DNA from: Agaricus subrufescens
Taxonomy: Eukaryota > Basidiomycota > Agaricomycetes > Agaricales > Agaricaceae
Reading direction: 5' to 3'
Assembly: GCA_029945375.1 (NCBI GenBank)
Contig: CM057066.1
Span: 1,116,001-1,180,000, forward strand
DNA length: 64,000 nt
Shown one piece after another: positions 1 through 11,657 of the stretch (its first letter is position 1; each line of letters starts with the position of its first letter). Under the pieces are notes generated by a model, which did no database searches, had not been told where the DNA came from, and worked only from the letters and a program-made list of their open reading frames with translations. The position numbers and the translations under genes were made by a program.

Positions 1-123
1 GTCGTAGATGTTTGTTGGCCGTTCTATCGTCCAAAGTTGGTCAGTGCATTTCGGAATATATATACTACAGAGCTGTGGCACACACTCACTAAGACAGGGT
101 TTCCGTAAGCAGTTCAGGTTGGT

Positions 124-3100
124 TCATCTTGAAATAGTGTTACTTAAACTTGAGTTCCTAAACCTAAACCGAGGATGGCTAGGTTCCTGGGTAGAACTTC
201 CAAACCGAGGTCCATGGTCTTTTTCAGATTTTTGTAAGATTTCTTGACTTGTAGGGCGCTGTTTAGGTTCAATTGACCAACATTTCCCGACCAATTCACA
301 CAACATCTCATTGAAATAAGAATTCGGGTCTGTTGTTGCGTGGTCCAGCTGAGCGGGAAGTTCTCCTCTCATCAACTTGGAAAGGGCTTTGATATCCGAA
401 CATCCCGCAAACGGTGTGAGTCCAGTCAAGACCTGTAGTCATTTGAGTATCACCATCATATACGGCACAAAATTAAACTGATACATACCTCATAGCACAC
501 ACAACCAAAGGCCCAAATATCGCTTTCATGAGTAGGGTGTGCATCATCCTCTAAAAGTTCCGGAGAAGCCCAGCGGGTTGTAAGTCCAGAAAATCCAACT
601 GTAGTCTTGGAAAATCCAAGTGTTTCATCTGTGACAATAGTTGACAGCCCGAAATCGGCTAGGCAAGCATTTTGGTGGTCGTCAATTAATACGTTGCGCT
701 ATGTAAGCGAGTGAGTGACTCAACACACAAGAGTTTGGACATGATTCATACCCCTTTGAGGTCTCCATGAACGATATTCTGGGCATGAAGGTAATGGAGG
801 CCATTCGCAATGTCATAAACCTTGAAAAAGTGTTGTTAACAGGTTAGACATGGATACGGAACATAGAATATACTAACAAATGGCTTGCGAGGAGCATCCG
901 GTACCCTCTCTAAATACTCGACGATATCACCATTTTCCATCCAGGGCGATACAAGGCAGATTCGTTCCTTTCTCTCTAAATAGAATATTCCATCAAAAGG
1001 CACGATATTAGCATGGTCAAGTTGACTCCACAGAATCGCTTCCCGGGCATGAGCCTAACAGCAATAGGGCATGTCAATAAGACAGGTATTATCAGGAGGT
1101 TAGGGTAGGATGGTCCCGTACCCTTAACAACTCTTCTATCTTTGACTTTTGATATAAACGTACAACTTTCAGACAGATCAGCTGCCCTTGATAACGTCCT
1201 TGAAAGATGTCACAGAAACCTCCCCCATCCTTGGAAGCTATATCTTGGACGCCACTTAGGACGTAGCAGGTAGGATATAACATAGAGACTTCGCAGAGTT
1301 TTCGTAATGCGATCACAGTATGCTTGAGCAGCCAGGGTTCTGCAGCCCTTCGAAATTCTGGATCCGAAAGGTACTAGATAATCAGGACCAAATGAATATT
1401 AATAGAAAAACGGTATCTTTCTCCACTCACTGACATGATTCAAGTGGTCAATCAATGATTGGGCACTGTGATCCCTCAATTCAAATAACGTCTTCCTCTT
1501 TGCTTTATCCCGTAATGTATTCGAGAGCCATGCCAAAGTCTATGCAACTTCAGGAAAACATGAATTGAAATCATTCAGATCAGCATACCTCTTTCGTATT
1601 AGGCAATTGTTTGAGTTTCCATAAGTCTTGTTGCTCAACCCGCCCTACCTGCAAGCTAGGTTGAGCCTGAATAGCCAAGCCCTGCTGAGACTGTTGCAAT
1701 TATTTCAGCATGTTTATTCGCAATTAAGATTCAAAGGAGAACACCCACGTTTGACCGTGCAGGAGCTGAATCATATACGAAAGATGTTGGGGTTTCAGAG
1801 GATGAAGGCTGTGGCACACGAGGTTGCGGTGTTGGGAAGCGGGGAGAGCCACTTTCACGTTGCTTACTTTGTTTGGCTAGGGATTCTTTACGCGATGTCA
1901 CAAGTCTTTCTGCCTTTAATGCTTCCTCGGCGTTCTGTTTCCATGATGACTCGATAATCTCGGATTTTTCACATAATTTTTTGTCGAGCTCAGCGATTGA
2001 AGTCGGCTCAGCCTCCTTCCGTAGTTCTTCATCGCTCCTCGTAGCAGCCAGCAGAGGTCGCACTTTCGTGTAAAGTTGCCACCAAGGCCACCCTCTCAGC
2101 TCATTGTACACCCTGGCGTTCTTTTGAATAGTTCGAATCGCCATAGCCCTTTTCAATATTCTCTTCATCTGTTTCCTCGCGATCCACATTCGCACAGCCC
2201 CTTGTAAACGTGCAAAAACGTCATGCATTAGCATATCCTTTCGTACTTCAAGCTCTTCTAGGACGCCCATTTTGAGAAAGATTTGCGAGTTACCAATTTG
2301 GTATTTGCTCTCGTTGAGTTCCAAGGCATTTATTACTTGATGACAGGCCGTGCGACCATCCCCAGTATACTCACGAAGTATGACTCCCGGTGTTAAGATT
2401 TCATATCGTTGATTGAATTGTTCAAAGGGAAGCCGATCGGGGTAACCCAGGCGAGTAATGCGAATGCCTTCCAAGACACCATTACACCGTAATTGGTCCA
2501 AGACAAGAGGGACGTCAATCCGATTGGGTTTCTTGTAATTGTTTGGAACGATGCAACGTACGAAATGGGGTTGCGTGGATCGGAGTTGGTCCATAAGGTT
2601 AGAAAGCTCGTTCCTGAGGCGTTGACCGACTGTGCGGAATGCGCCCTTCCTGAAGATTGGTTGTTTTCTTACAATGCCCACGTTCTTAGAACCTCTTGGG
2701 ACGGTGACATCGCTATATTCCGCAAACAGGGTCGCAATATATTTCTCGGAGGAAGCAGCAAGAACTTGAGTCAAGTTGTCATTGAGCACGTCCTTATGTT
2801 TCTTCAACCAACCCCCCGTGTGGTATTCCACTTTAGCAGCATAATGTTGAATGATAAAACCTGGCCCGAATCGACATGGTTCATACTTTTCTTTACCAGA
2901 GTGTCGGTGCTGTTCGTCTTTGTCTGGACTTGCCCAATAAGTATGCAATTTATTGGTTAAGATGAGATCCGTTCCTTTCGGCATGATGCACTCCTCGTCC
3001 AAGCAGGGGAGGATACCAACTATATTGGCAAATAATTCGAAGAGGTTGATGGTAGGTTGTAGATCAAGACCGAAATTGACATAATCCCAGTGGATGTGCT

Positions 3101-4865
3101 CGCGAGCATACTCCTCTTGCTCAAGGATGAACGTATAGTGATTGAAGAAGTGTTGCAACTTTTCATTTGTATAATTGATGAGGAGCTGCTCGTAGCCATT
3201 GCTTTCAAGCATTTCGAAACCAGCGACATCAAGGATACCAATAAATGAGGGCGTGGATGAGGAGCAATCCAGTGCGCTGTTGATCCGCTCCACAAGTGCG
3301 CCAAACGATTTCTCGTACAATGTTTCACTCAACGCTGTTAAATCATCTAGTGTTTGTTGGCGAGTATGAACTTGAGTCACCCACTCACGTCCAGCAAGAA
3401 CGCGTGGATGCAAGATTGCTCGGGTGAACTCTGTGAGAGAAATACCAAGTAAATGGCAGACACGTTCCACCCGTGAGGTATTCGGCATTATTGCGCCATC
3501 CCTTCGGGGAGAATTAATGACGATATTTCCAATATGAAGGACAGCTGCAACGACTCTAAACAAGTCAAATTGCTCCGCTGGCGTAAATCCCATTGTGTCA
3601 AATGCAACCTAAAACAAAAATGGACATTGGTATGAAACTATTCTCTCACAAACCTTACCTTGAGCGCACCCCATCTCTCTCTATCATCAACGCCATCTAT
3701 CTCTCGCACACTCTTATTCAGGTGCACGTAATCCTCTACGCCTCCGCCCAGAAACAGTTCATCTTGGAAGCAATTAGTGTCATGCACGCTTCCAGCAATG
3801 GGAACCATACTCTTTAGCTCGTCGCCTCCTGCAAGTAGTTGATAAAACACATGAAAATTCCTCTCTGCTTCATTTCTATAGGTAACTCGATTTTTCTCCA
3901 ATAGATGCCAGTCAATCTTCGCCCCTGCAATGTTGCCATCTAGGGTAAATAAAATGCGTACAAACTGTCCAAACCGACTGGAATTGTTGTTCCTTTTTGT
4001 CTGAGCGTTACCAAACGCTTCCAAGATGGGATTAGCTTGTAGAATTTGCCGCCCAAGCAAACCCAGGCGGCTCCTCGAGGACATAGGCGCGACGGAACCA
4101 GCGGTCCCAGTTCGTGATTGATTAAAGAGTGGGAGTGCATGCGTATCTGGGGCGATGGCGACTAAATATTGGATAACCTTTCTCATGCTTTCTGTCTTTC
4201 CAGCACCTGATTCGCCACTTCATATCAAAGAATCGAAATCACTATGAATCATAAGGACTTGATGGATCAGCGACGCACGTAATGACAATACTTTGATTGC
4301 CTCTCCCATTGCTGATGTTGGCCCATGCACGTTCGGCAACCGCAAAAATGTGGGGTGGATTATGATCCTTACGCTTGTTGTGATACTGCTGGATAATAGG
4401 GTCTGTGTAGAGGGGGAGACTTTGGTAGGGATTGATGGTGAGGAGGGATGAGCCCGAATATGTCTATGAACAATATCAACTACACACTCGGGAAGAAGAA
4501 TCTGTCATATCGACGTACGTAGATTGCCCCTGAATAATATCTCAACCGTAGACTATGCACGACACTCGCTTCGTTGAGGAATGCTAAACGAGCAATATCA
4601 TCCACCCTATCGAACTTGGTTGGGTTCATTCTGGATAAGGAAGCAAACGGTATTATCTTTATCTGTTGGCTGATTCAACACACAAATGCCAAGTTTGAGA
4701 AGAGGACAAACTAACTTCACCACTCCGTTCCATGACCACTTCAGCAGCTTCTGCACTTTCGCTGTTGACACGTCCAGGGAGATAGCCCTCCTCGACATCG
4801 GGGACCCAGACCCGGTATCGTTGCCGGGCTGCCTTTGTGACAGCAGAAGGCCTGGCACCGACCAT
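124..4865 (-). CDS. Myosin II-like motor fused to a C-terminal TKL-type protein kinase
   Basis: Twelve exons join in phase to give about 1,373 residues. Exons 1-5 (from ATG at 4865) encode a myosin head. They contain an SH3-like start, the P-loop [10 protein letters not shown] across the intron at 4218-4278, switch [10 protein letters not shown], switch II DVAGFE, the actin-binding and converter regions, an IQ-like neck and the [14 protein letters not shown] segment typical of class II. A linker of about 120 residues replaces the long coiled-coil tail. After a GTGGGT intron (1691-1748), exons 6-12 encode a TKL kinase: a helical pre-kinase region, LICLKVVR (ATP lysine), HGDLKG catalytic loop (HGD instead of HRD), DFG, a WASPE activation-segment end and a C-terminal CW...RPT motif. 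The kinase half has no in-frame ATG before its catalytic core, which argues against a separate gene. The motor family binds actin and ATP; kinase targets are unknown. Two neighbouring genes remains the alternative. Confidence 0.78.
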
Positions 4866-5538
4866 GGTTGGGTGTACTCACTCACTGTACTCGGAGGGGA
4901 CTACAGTCCCGTGACCCATACTAATTCCAACTAACATGCAGCTCGCATGCGACTAAACCGTATTCATAGCGGCAAAGCCCGCGACCCTGACAAACGGGTG
5001 TTCATTATTACATTGAACTCTGGAGGTACAGTCAGTTCAAGAAAAGGACACGGGGAGATTAGGCTAAGCGCGGTAGCGAACTAGACATAGTATGGCAGTA
5101 AAGTGAAGCCTGGGCTGAGGCAGTGTACTAAAAATAACTCAAGATTGGCGTGTATGTGTCACCGACACTGGGTTGGGGTGGGAAGGCCTAAAGGCTAAAT
5201 TAGAGCGGGAGCTATGAGTTTCAATGGGCGAGACCGAGGGAATCCTAAAAGTCGAGTAACGCTGGACATAGTGGAAAGCCCGGTATTGAACACGAGCGCC
5301 CCTCTTATTCCTAATCTGTTGATGTATTCCTTCTCTGGTCACGACGAGCTTGTTCCATCGGGAACATTAGACGCTCGGATCGGAAAGCAATGAGAGGAAC
5401 CATTGAAAAGTACGAAACTATGACAGGTGAAATTCAATCAATACTACCAACACAACTGAAGCCCATATGTCTAATTTCTTGTTTATAAGAGCACATTCGT
5501 GAATAAATGAATAGACGAAATGACTAATACCGAACATT
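4866..5538. other. Intergenic region, no gene seen
   Basis: This 670-bp stretch lies between the start of the myosin-kinase gene and the end of the RNase H gene. It holds only short open frames of low-complexity, protein-unlike composition. It should contain the myosin-kinase promoter, but I see no convincing TATA box. Confidence 0.5.
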
Positions 5539-6102
5539 TCAGTCGGCGATACCTAACGCCATCTTTGCCAGCTTGTCTGCAGACTCGTTATACTCTCTCG
5601 GAACTTGCCAAAAGCGAACGCGGGTTTGAGACTCCTCAACCAAACTCTCCAGCAACCCGAAGTCATCAGCATTTACTACAGATTCCCCATTATGTTTCTT
5701 CCACCCATTCTCTTTCCACTTGTATATCGAGTCTGTCATCACATTCGCGACGTACGCAGAATCAGTGATTATCACAATACCAACAGGGCAGTGATGACAT
5801 GGACCCCCGTCGATGATTCCTTGTGTTATCTGTTTCAAGGCTTCAGTGGCGGCATGGATCTCAGCACGTTGGTTAGTCTGAGGTCCATTTCCTCCCAAAA
5901 GCCTTGAAATATTATAAGGCGAGTCGGGTGAGTAATAGACGCCAATAGCAGCTACTGCGCCAGGTAGGCCATTCCGAGAACAAGAACCGTCGACGAAAAC
6001 GGCCAAGTCTCCGCTTTCGTTGATGATACTCTGTTGGCAGGAGGAACAGCGACCAACAACTTCATCAGGCGCTCCCGAATATTGGTAAAATCGGTTATGC
6101 AT
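5539..6102 (-). CDS. RNase H family protein (type 1 fold)
   Basis: This single-exon protein of 187 residues carries an RNase HI domain. The enzyme family cleaves the RNA strand of RNA:DNA hybrids. The four metal-binding acidic positions can be placed: Asp in VFVDGSCSRNG (about residue 38), Glu in NQRAEIHAATEAL (about 79), Asp in IITDSAYV (about 113) and Asp in NESADKLAKMA near the C-terminus. A short Cys-rich N-terminus (CSSC) precedes the domain. There is no obvious mitochondrial presequence. The length fits a stand-alone fungal RNase H-like protein rather than the domain of a retroelement, and no reverse transcriptase lies nearby. It diverges from the VHS-GAT gene across 375 bp. Confidence 0.82.
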   Translation of the reverse strand: MHNRFYQYSGAPDEVVGRCSSCQQSIINESGDLAVFVDGSCSRNGLPGAVAAIGVYYSPDSPYNISRLLGGNGPQTNQRAEIHAATEALKQITQGIIDGGPCHHCPVGIVIITDSAYVANVMTDSIYKWKENGWKKHNGESVVNADDFGLLESLVEESQTRVRFWQVPREYNESADKLAKMALGIAD

Positions 6103-6477
6103 GCAGTGATTTCAAGCTCAATGAGTGAGGTGGAAAAGTGACGGGCTGTTGGTCTCACCGAATTTGAACCTTGGGGCCGGTAGTATCGAAGAGGAAAGAT
6201 TTTTTGATCAGTTGTGTAAGATAAGAGCCCCTCGGTTTCAGATTTCGAACCGCGGGGCGCCAAATCTTGCATTGAGATAGTTAAATAAAACTCACCGCAC
6301 AGGGCAAAAACAGAAAAAGCATGAGCTCGACCGGCGAGGCGTACCGTGAAAACGATGATAGCCGGATGATATCACGACATACCAATCTACGATTACCAAA
6401 AAAGGGAAAGTGTTCCGTGTGCCACGCCTGCCTCCGGACTTTCTGTTTCGTCCGTCTCCGCTGCTTTCGAGCCCGCC

Positions 6478-8179
6478 ATGCTTGCCTCAGGCACGAGCTG
6501 GATGCGCACAAACCCGCTCGAGGTTCTCATATCTCGCTCCTGCGAGCCCTCACTTCACGAACCTAATTATGCCCTCCATCTCGAGGTGGCTGACTACATC
6601 AACAAAAAGAAAGCCAACAAGTACGGCTCTATATTCGTACCCAAAGAACCGTTCTGACGCCCAGTGGTAGCCCCCGGGAGGCAGCAATGATAATAGCCAG
6701 ACTTGCCAACCATCGAAATCCCCACATCGCCCTTCTCGCCCTAGCCCTCCTCGACACCCTCGTCCAGTCCTGCGGATATGCTTTCCATCTGCAAATAGCA
6801 ACCAAGGAGTTCCTAAACGAGCTCGTCCGCAGATTCCCAGAACGACCGCCGCCGTTCCCGAATTCCGTGATGACACGCATACTGGACCTGATACACAGCT
6901 GGAAAGAGGGCATTTGCACCGACTCGAGATGGAAAGAAGACCTAGGGAACATTAGAGATATGCATCGACTACTCACGTTCAAGGGGTATCGGTTTAGAGA
7001 TACGGGGAGGCAACCTGCTCTTGCAACAACTTCTGTGCGTTTGACCCAAGGTTCATTTGATTCCTGGACTGATGCCTTGCTTCTACTAGCATAACATAAA
7101 GTCTGCGGAGGAACTGGAAGAGGAGGATCGCGCTGCCCAATCTGCCAAACTTCAAGAGCTCATCCGACGGGGTACCCCTAGAGACCTGGCCGTAGCACAG
7201 GAACTCATGAAATCTCTAGCAGGGGCTAACCCCGATGCGAAGCCAGATTACCGCGCTCAGGCACTCAATGATCTCAACAAGCTCGAGCAAAAGGTCATTT
7301 TGCTTAACGAGATGCTAGATAATGTTGACCGAGATCGGGGGGAACGATTCGTCACGGGTGATGCTTATGACGTGAGTCCGTCTAATCGTTTGTTTGTTTC
7401 CGTGACTCTTATGTCTATGATAGCAAGTTGCATCTATCCTTAAAAATGCCCGACCTAGACTCCAAAAATGGATAAACGATGCAGAAACAGACGATTCTGA
7501 ATCTCTTGACACATTCCTCCAAATTAACGATCAGATAAATACCGTCCTCTCGAGATATGAAGCATTCAAGAAAGGCGACTATGCTGCCGCGGCCAATCCA
7601 ATACCCTCGGAACTTTCCAACAATTCTATCTCCCAGCAAGACTCCTTGATTGATTTTGATGAAGGCCCACCCGCGACGGCTACAAACGCCGCTGATCCAA
7701 CGGGTGGCATTGGAGACCTTGCAGGATTATTCAACGCTCCCTCCCCGCCTGTTTTATCTCAAGCGCATGCGTTCGGTAGCCTCGGAGCACCAACCCATGC
7801 CCCGGCTCCTACCTCAGCATACAGCAACAACATTACCTCCAACAATGGATTCGGTGCTCTCCGCTTAGGTGGGGAGAGCGGTAGCGGTGCATCGTCACCA
7901 TTTCAGCCTCAACAAAGTGCAACGCCCCCAGCGGCGATCATGCTTCCCACGTCTCCGGGTCCTACTAGTAGTTTTACTCAAAGGGTACCGGCACCACCAC
8001 CGAGTATGTTTGGAGCCCTGAGTGGCACGAACCTTTCGCCAACGCAGAGAAATTCAAGTCAATCACCACATCGGCCGCAATTGCAGACTCGGTCCCAGTC
8101 TCAGCCTCAATCCCAACCGCAGCAACCGCAGCAGGCGCCAGCCAAAGATCCCTTTGCGGATCTGGCTGGGCTATTCTAG
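6478..8179 (+). CDS. VHS-GAT domain protein, GGA-like sorting adaptor
   Basis: Four exons (6478-6620, 6671-7034, 7090-7371, 7424-8179) give about 515 residues. The VHS domain includes HEPNYALHLEVADYIN, PREAAMIIARL, NPHIALLALALLDTLVQSCG and KEFLNELVRRFPERPP. The GAT domain follows, with SAEELEEEDRAAQSAKLQEL, RRGTPRDLAVAQELMKSLAG and a helical RPRLQKWIN segment. GGA-type proteins bind ARF and sort cargo at the trans-Golgi and endosome. The tail is Pro/Ser/Gln-rich and disordered, contains a clathrin-box-like LIDFD, and ends with DPFADLAGLF. I see no gamma-adaptin ear domain, unlike yeast Gga1/2. ATG 6478 or the in-frame ATG 6502 could be the start. Confidence 0.85.
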
Positions 8180-10318
8180 TCCCTTCCCGCTAGTGACCGA
8201 CAATGGAGGGATATGGAAACGGACAGAGGTTGATGAGGAGTTGTACAGATTATTTTGGTTATTCGAGACTATGTGGATTCGTGTTGAGTGACCAATCTTT
8301 TGTATGCGTCTTTAAACTACTTGTGGAACACGGGTGTATTTGATTTGCGTTTATTTTGTTCTTCCTAATTTTTCTCTTTCTCTTTTTCTTTGACTTGATG
8401 TACCTCGGTGAATTGCGGTGTCATTATCATTGTTCGATATGAATGTTGTTTTACTGAGTCATTTTTTCAATACAGAGTTTCGTATATGACATGAAACCTC
8501 GGTTTTATACGGTGCAGACGTTATTGTATGAGTATAAGGGTAAGTTTCAAAGGGCCGGACAACTCCGTTGATGATGTCACTAGCGAACGAACGTGGTGCC
8601 TTCAAAGCCACTCAAAATAGCCACTGCTGGATTGGTTGCAAGCGGCCCTAGTGACATTACCGGGGGTACGGGTACAACAGCACCGTTCGGATCGTAGGAT
8701 AGGTTTTTGGCGGATTTGCATTCACGTTGTGGTAAAGCGACCATGCAAATCAGAGGAATTCCTACGAAGCGGTCCGGGTGAGCCCTTTTTCGTTTCTTCG
8801 AGGTAAACGAACTAAACGTCATGTGCCACAGAAGGTTTTGTGTATGAGAATTTGAAGCCCAAGTTTCACAAAAATATCCGAGGCGGGACTATGAATTCGG
8901 CAACAGTGAGAAGTTCTACTATTGCAGCTGTCTCTCTCGACTCCAGGAACTTTTCAGTGATCACTGCACCTGGTTTGACGTTTCAATGGTCACATTTGAC
9001 TTCGCCTAGGCTTCACCTTACCAAACCCGGAAAAGGACCTCAGAGTATTCCAGAGATAGCTCTTTTCTAAGAAAGCTCATATTATATATCAAACTACTTT
9101 AGTCCTGGGGCCAGACCGATAAGCCACGGACACTCTAATATTCTAGACCGACTAGCGCGGCTATCAAGGAAATATACATCAGCTTTCGGGTGCGTATCAC
9201 TGATCAGTGTTTGATTACCTCGATGATTCACCTAATACCGCAATCTGAAAGCCGGTGAATCACTTACAAGTCCGGTTCTTCATAGTAGCACGGGGACTCT
9301 GGGACTCAACGGCGATACTCTCTCCTCGAAGCTTATTCTACACAATTTTGCCTACCCGCCTACTTCACGACCTGCTTAATGTAAACGGAAGTTATCTCAA
9401 TCTCGAATGAACGTGGGCTCTTTTTGAGAGTGGCTCTATATGTACGTACCCGCAATTAAGCTGGCACTAGTCAATGCGGAAGCCAATCTTTTACCGCTTC
9501 CTTTTGCTTCCTCCATTGAGGTACAACTTCCATCGCAGCCAGTTCTATGGATTTGCTCGTATAGCTACATCTAAAAGCTCGAGACCTTGGACGCGGGGGT
9601 CCAGGTCGGCCTATTGTTTGACACTGGTCAATCCTTTAAATGTCCATTAATGTACTGCTCCTCACACTTACTCTGTCATTTTGTCTCGCTGCGTCAAACC
9701 TATGAACGCGGCGTTGTGGGTATTTGGTAGTTGAACCTGCGGCTGCGGATATGATTCCTACTCAGAGTCTCAACCTGGATAGAAAGCAGTCAATTTGACT
9801 CTCTTCTGCCCGAAGGGTCTATCCGCACGTCGTTGTATATAAGCGATTTCCAAATGCTTTTGAGGACATGCAGTGTGTGTGTATGTGTGTGTATACTAAC
9901 ATGCCGTTGTCTAATTGATCTTATCAAACGATCCCTTTGGTGGCACCGACACTCGTAAGAATGTAAATTTCTCTTCCTCCAATGCAATACGACGGGATGT
10001 TGAGAGCTTGAAAACAAACTTCCTGCCTTCGAGATAATGACAAATGAGACGCTTAATTATCCATCATTCCGATACTTCTTTAGGCAAGTAAGCTCACCCA
10101 ATAAACAAGCCCGAGACGGGCTCTCAACTGACCTACCCACCCATCGGTATATTGGAACACTCATGCATCTACTTCCTGTGACGCTTACTCCGGATCGGAG
10201 AGTTCTATACCGGATAGACTCTGCTTTATAATTCTCACATTGCCATCCTCTTCTTTCGCTTCTCCGCATACTGGCCTTCTCTATCGCTTAGGTCTTTGTG
10301 CTCGGTGAACTTTAAAAA
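8180..10318. other. 2.1-kb intergenic region, no gene seen
   Basis: The first few hundred bases are probably the 3' untranslated region of the VHS-GAT gene. The remainder has only short frames without recognisable domains, splice-linked extensions or fungal-like composition. A small GT-rich tract lies near 9873-9893. No tRNA, LTR or terminal inverted repeat was recognised. Confidence 0.45.
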
Positions 10319-10327
10319 GTATATATA
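10319..10327 (+). promoter_or_regulatory. TATA-like element upstream of the ICMT gene
   Basis: A run of alternating TA bases followed by GG lies about 180 nt before the ATG at 10505. The position suits a core promoter with a long, pyrimidine-rich 5' leader, which is visible downstream (many TTCC/CCTT tracts). Confidence 0.45.
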
Positions 10328-10504
10328 GGATGGCAGCTGCCCCCTCCTTCCAGATTTTTTGACTTGCCAACCTTTCCCCCCTCGACCTCTGTCAACTTGC
10401 TTCCCCGCACGAGGCTTAATCGAGTTACGCTCCTCATCACCAAAATTTTATTCCGGTCCCAACCTCTTGCTTGTTCTTCGAACTTCTCTCCCATAAACGT
10501 AGCA

Positions 10505-11350
10505 ATGTCGAAAGTGGCAATGCAGATGAGCTTGTACCTCATCAATGCCCTCTCCGTTCACCTATCGCTTTCCCCTCCCAACCCTCCAGCTAAACAGCAT
10601 GTCTGCACTGGAACTCCGGGGACAGATACGCTCTTTGAACGTGTTGTACAGCATATCACCTTTCTGAGTAAAGTGAGTCTTTTGTTTGATATATATCTAT
10701 ATCGCGCATGGTTTCAATTCCTGATCAACTCCAAACCCTTTTATCGCTTATCAGGCTTCGGTGTGGTTCTTCACATGCCTGAACATCATAGGGACCTTTT
10801 CCCATGGAACCACATTTCCCTTCTTCATGTCACACCTCCCGCGATCCGTTTCAACAATGACCCACCCCATCTTGTTCCTCGGAACAATTCTTACCGTTCT
10901 CTCAGCCATCCTTAGATTCTGGTACGTAAACACCTTCCATTCATCTGAAAAAAAAACTTTGTTTTAATCCTCGAAAAAAAAACACAAAGGTGCTTCAAAT
11001 CACTCGGACAACTCTTCACATTCGAGATAACCATCCGTCCCAAACACGAACTCATCACACACGGTCCCTACGCCTACGTCCGACACCCAAGTTACACAGG
11101 TGTCTACCTAACTCTAATCGGTGCCACCTTTGTTCTCATCGCTCCCGGAAACTGGACAGCCGACAACGGCATTCGCAATCCCCTAGGCCTCTTCCTATTC
11201 TGTCTCTGGATGCTCAAATGCAGCTTCGCCTTTCGTGGGATGGGTACCCGATTGAGAGCCGAAGACAGTCTCTTGCATGCTAATTTTGGTTCGGAGTGGG
11301 AGCTGTATGCGAAGAGGGTGCCGTATAAATTTGTACCTGGGGTTTACTGA
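10505..11350 (+). CDS. Isoprenylcysteine carboxyl methyltransferase family protein
   Basis: Three exons (10505-10672, 10755-10921, 10990-11350) join in phase to give 231 residues. The C-terminal half carries the family signature: RPKHELITHGPYAYVRHPSY followed by TGVYLTLIG, then a hydrophobic helix and a short tail with EWELYAKRVPYKFVPG. The family transfers a methyl group from S-adenosylmethionine to the C-terminal prenylcysteine of CaaX proteins such as Ras and mating pheromone, in the endoplasmic reticulum membrane. At least four hydrophobic segments are visible, as in yeast Ste14. Intron 1 is GTGAGT...CAG and intron 2 GTACGT...AAG. Agaricomycetes usually carry several ICMT paralogues, so this need not be the main Ste14 enzyme. 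Confidence 0.85.
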
Positions 11351-11657
11351 TCGATTTTTCTTCTCCATCGGTGAGATTTTCAAGATGTCGTCCTTTTTGG
11401 TTAATCGATGTCATTTGCTGAATTCTCAATTGTTACAGGCACGGGTGGGGACATTTTTGGGTGTTATAGGGCCGAACCCCCGAGTGGAGTGCCTTTCAAG
11501 AAGATAAAGTTCTCTCTTATAAAGAATAATTAGAATAATTTATCCGTTTACATAAATTTCTTGCAGCATGAAAATAAAGTTGTGAATTAATCTTCCGAGA
11601 AAAGAATACTTACATACACTAATCTAAGGAGAAGGGTAACAACACATGTCAGAAATC

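Noticed and set aside
1435..1749. The kinase half as a separate gene from the myosin
   Set aside because: No in-frame ATG exists between the putative intron and the kinase core, and the motor and kinase frames join in phase. Kept only as the alternative explanation.
5139..5342. 67-codon minus-strand frame
   Set aside because: No domain, no conserved-looking motif and no splice-linked extension.
8580..8822. 80-codon minus-strand frame containing SKKRKRAHPDRF
   Set aside because: Isolated, with no recognisable family and no neighbouring exons. Too weak to annotate.
8840..9070. 76-codon plus-strand frame
   Set aside because: Composition and context give no support for a gene.
9870..9895. Short GT-rich tract
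   Set aside because: Too short and imperfect to be reported as a meaningful repeat.
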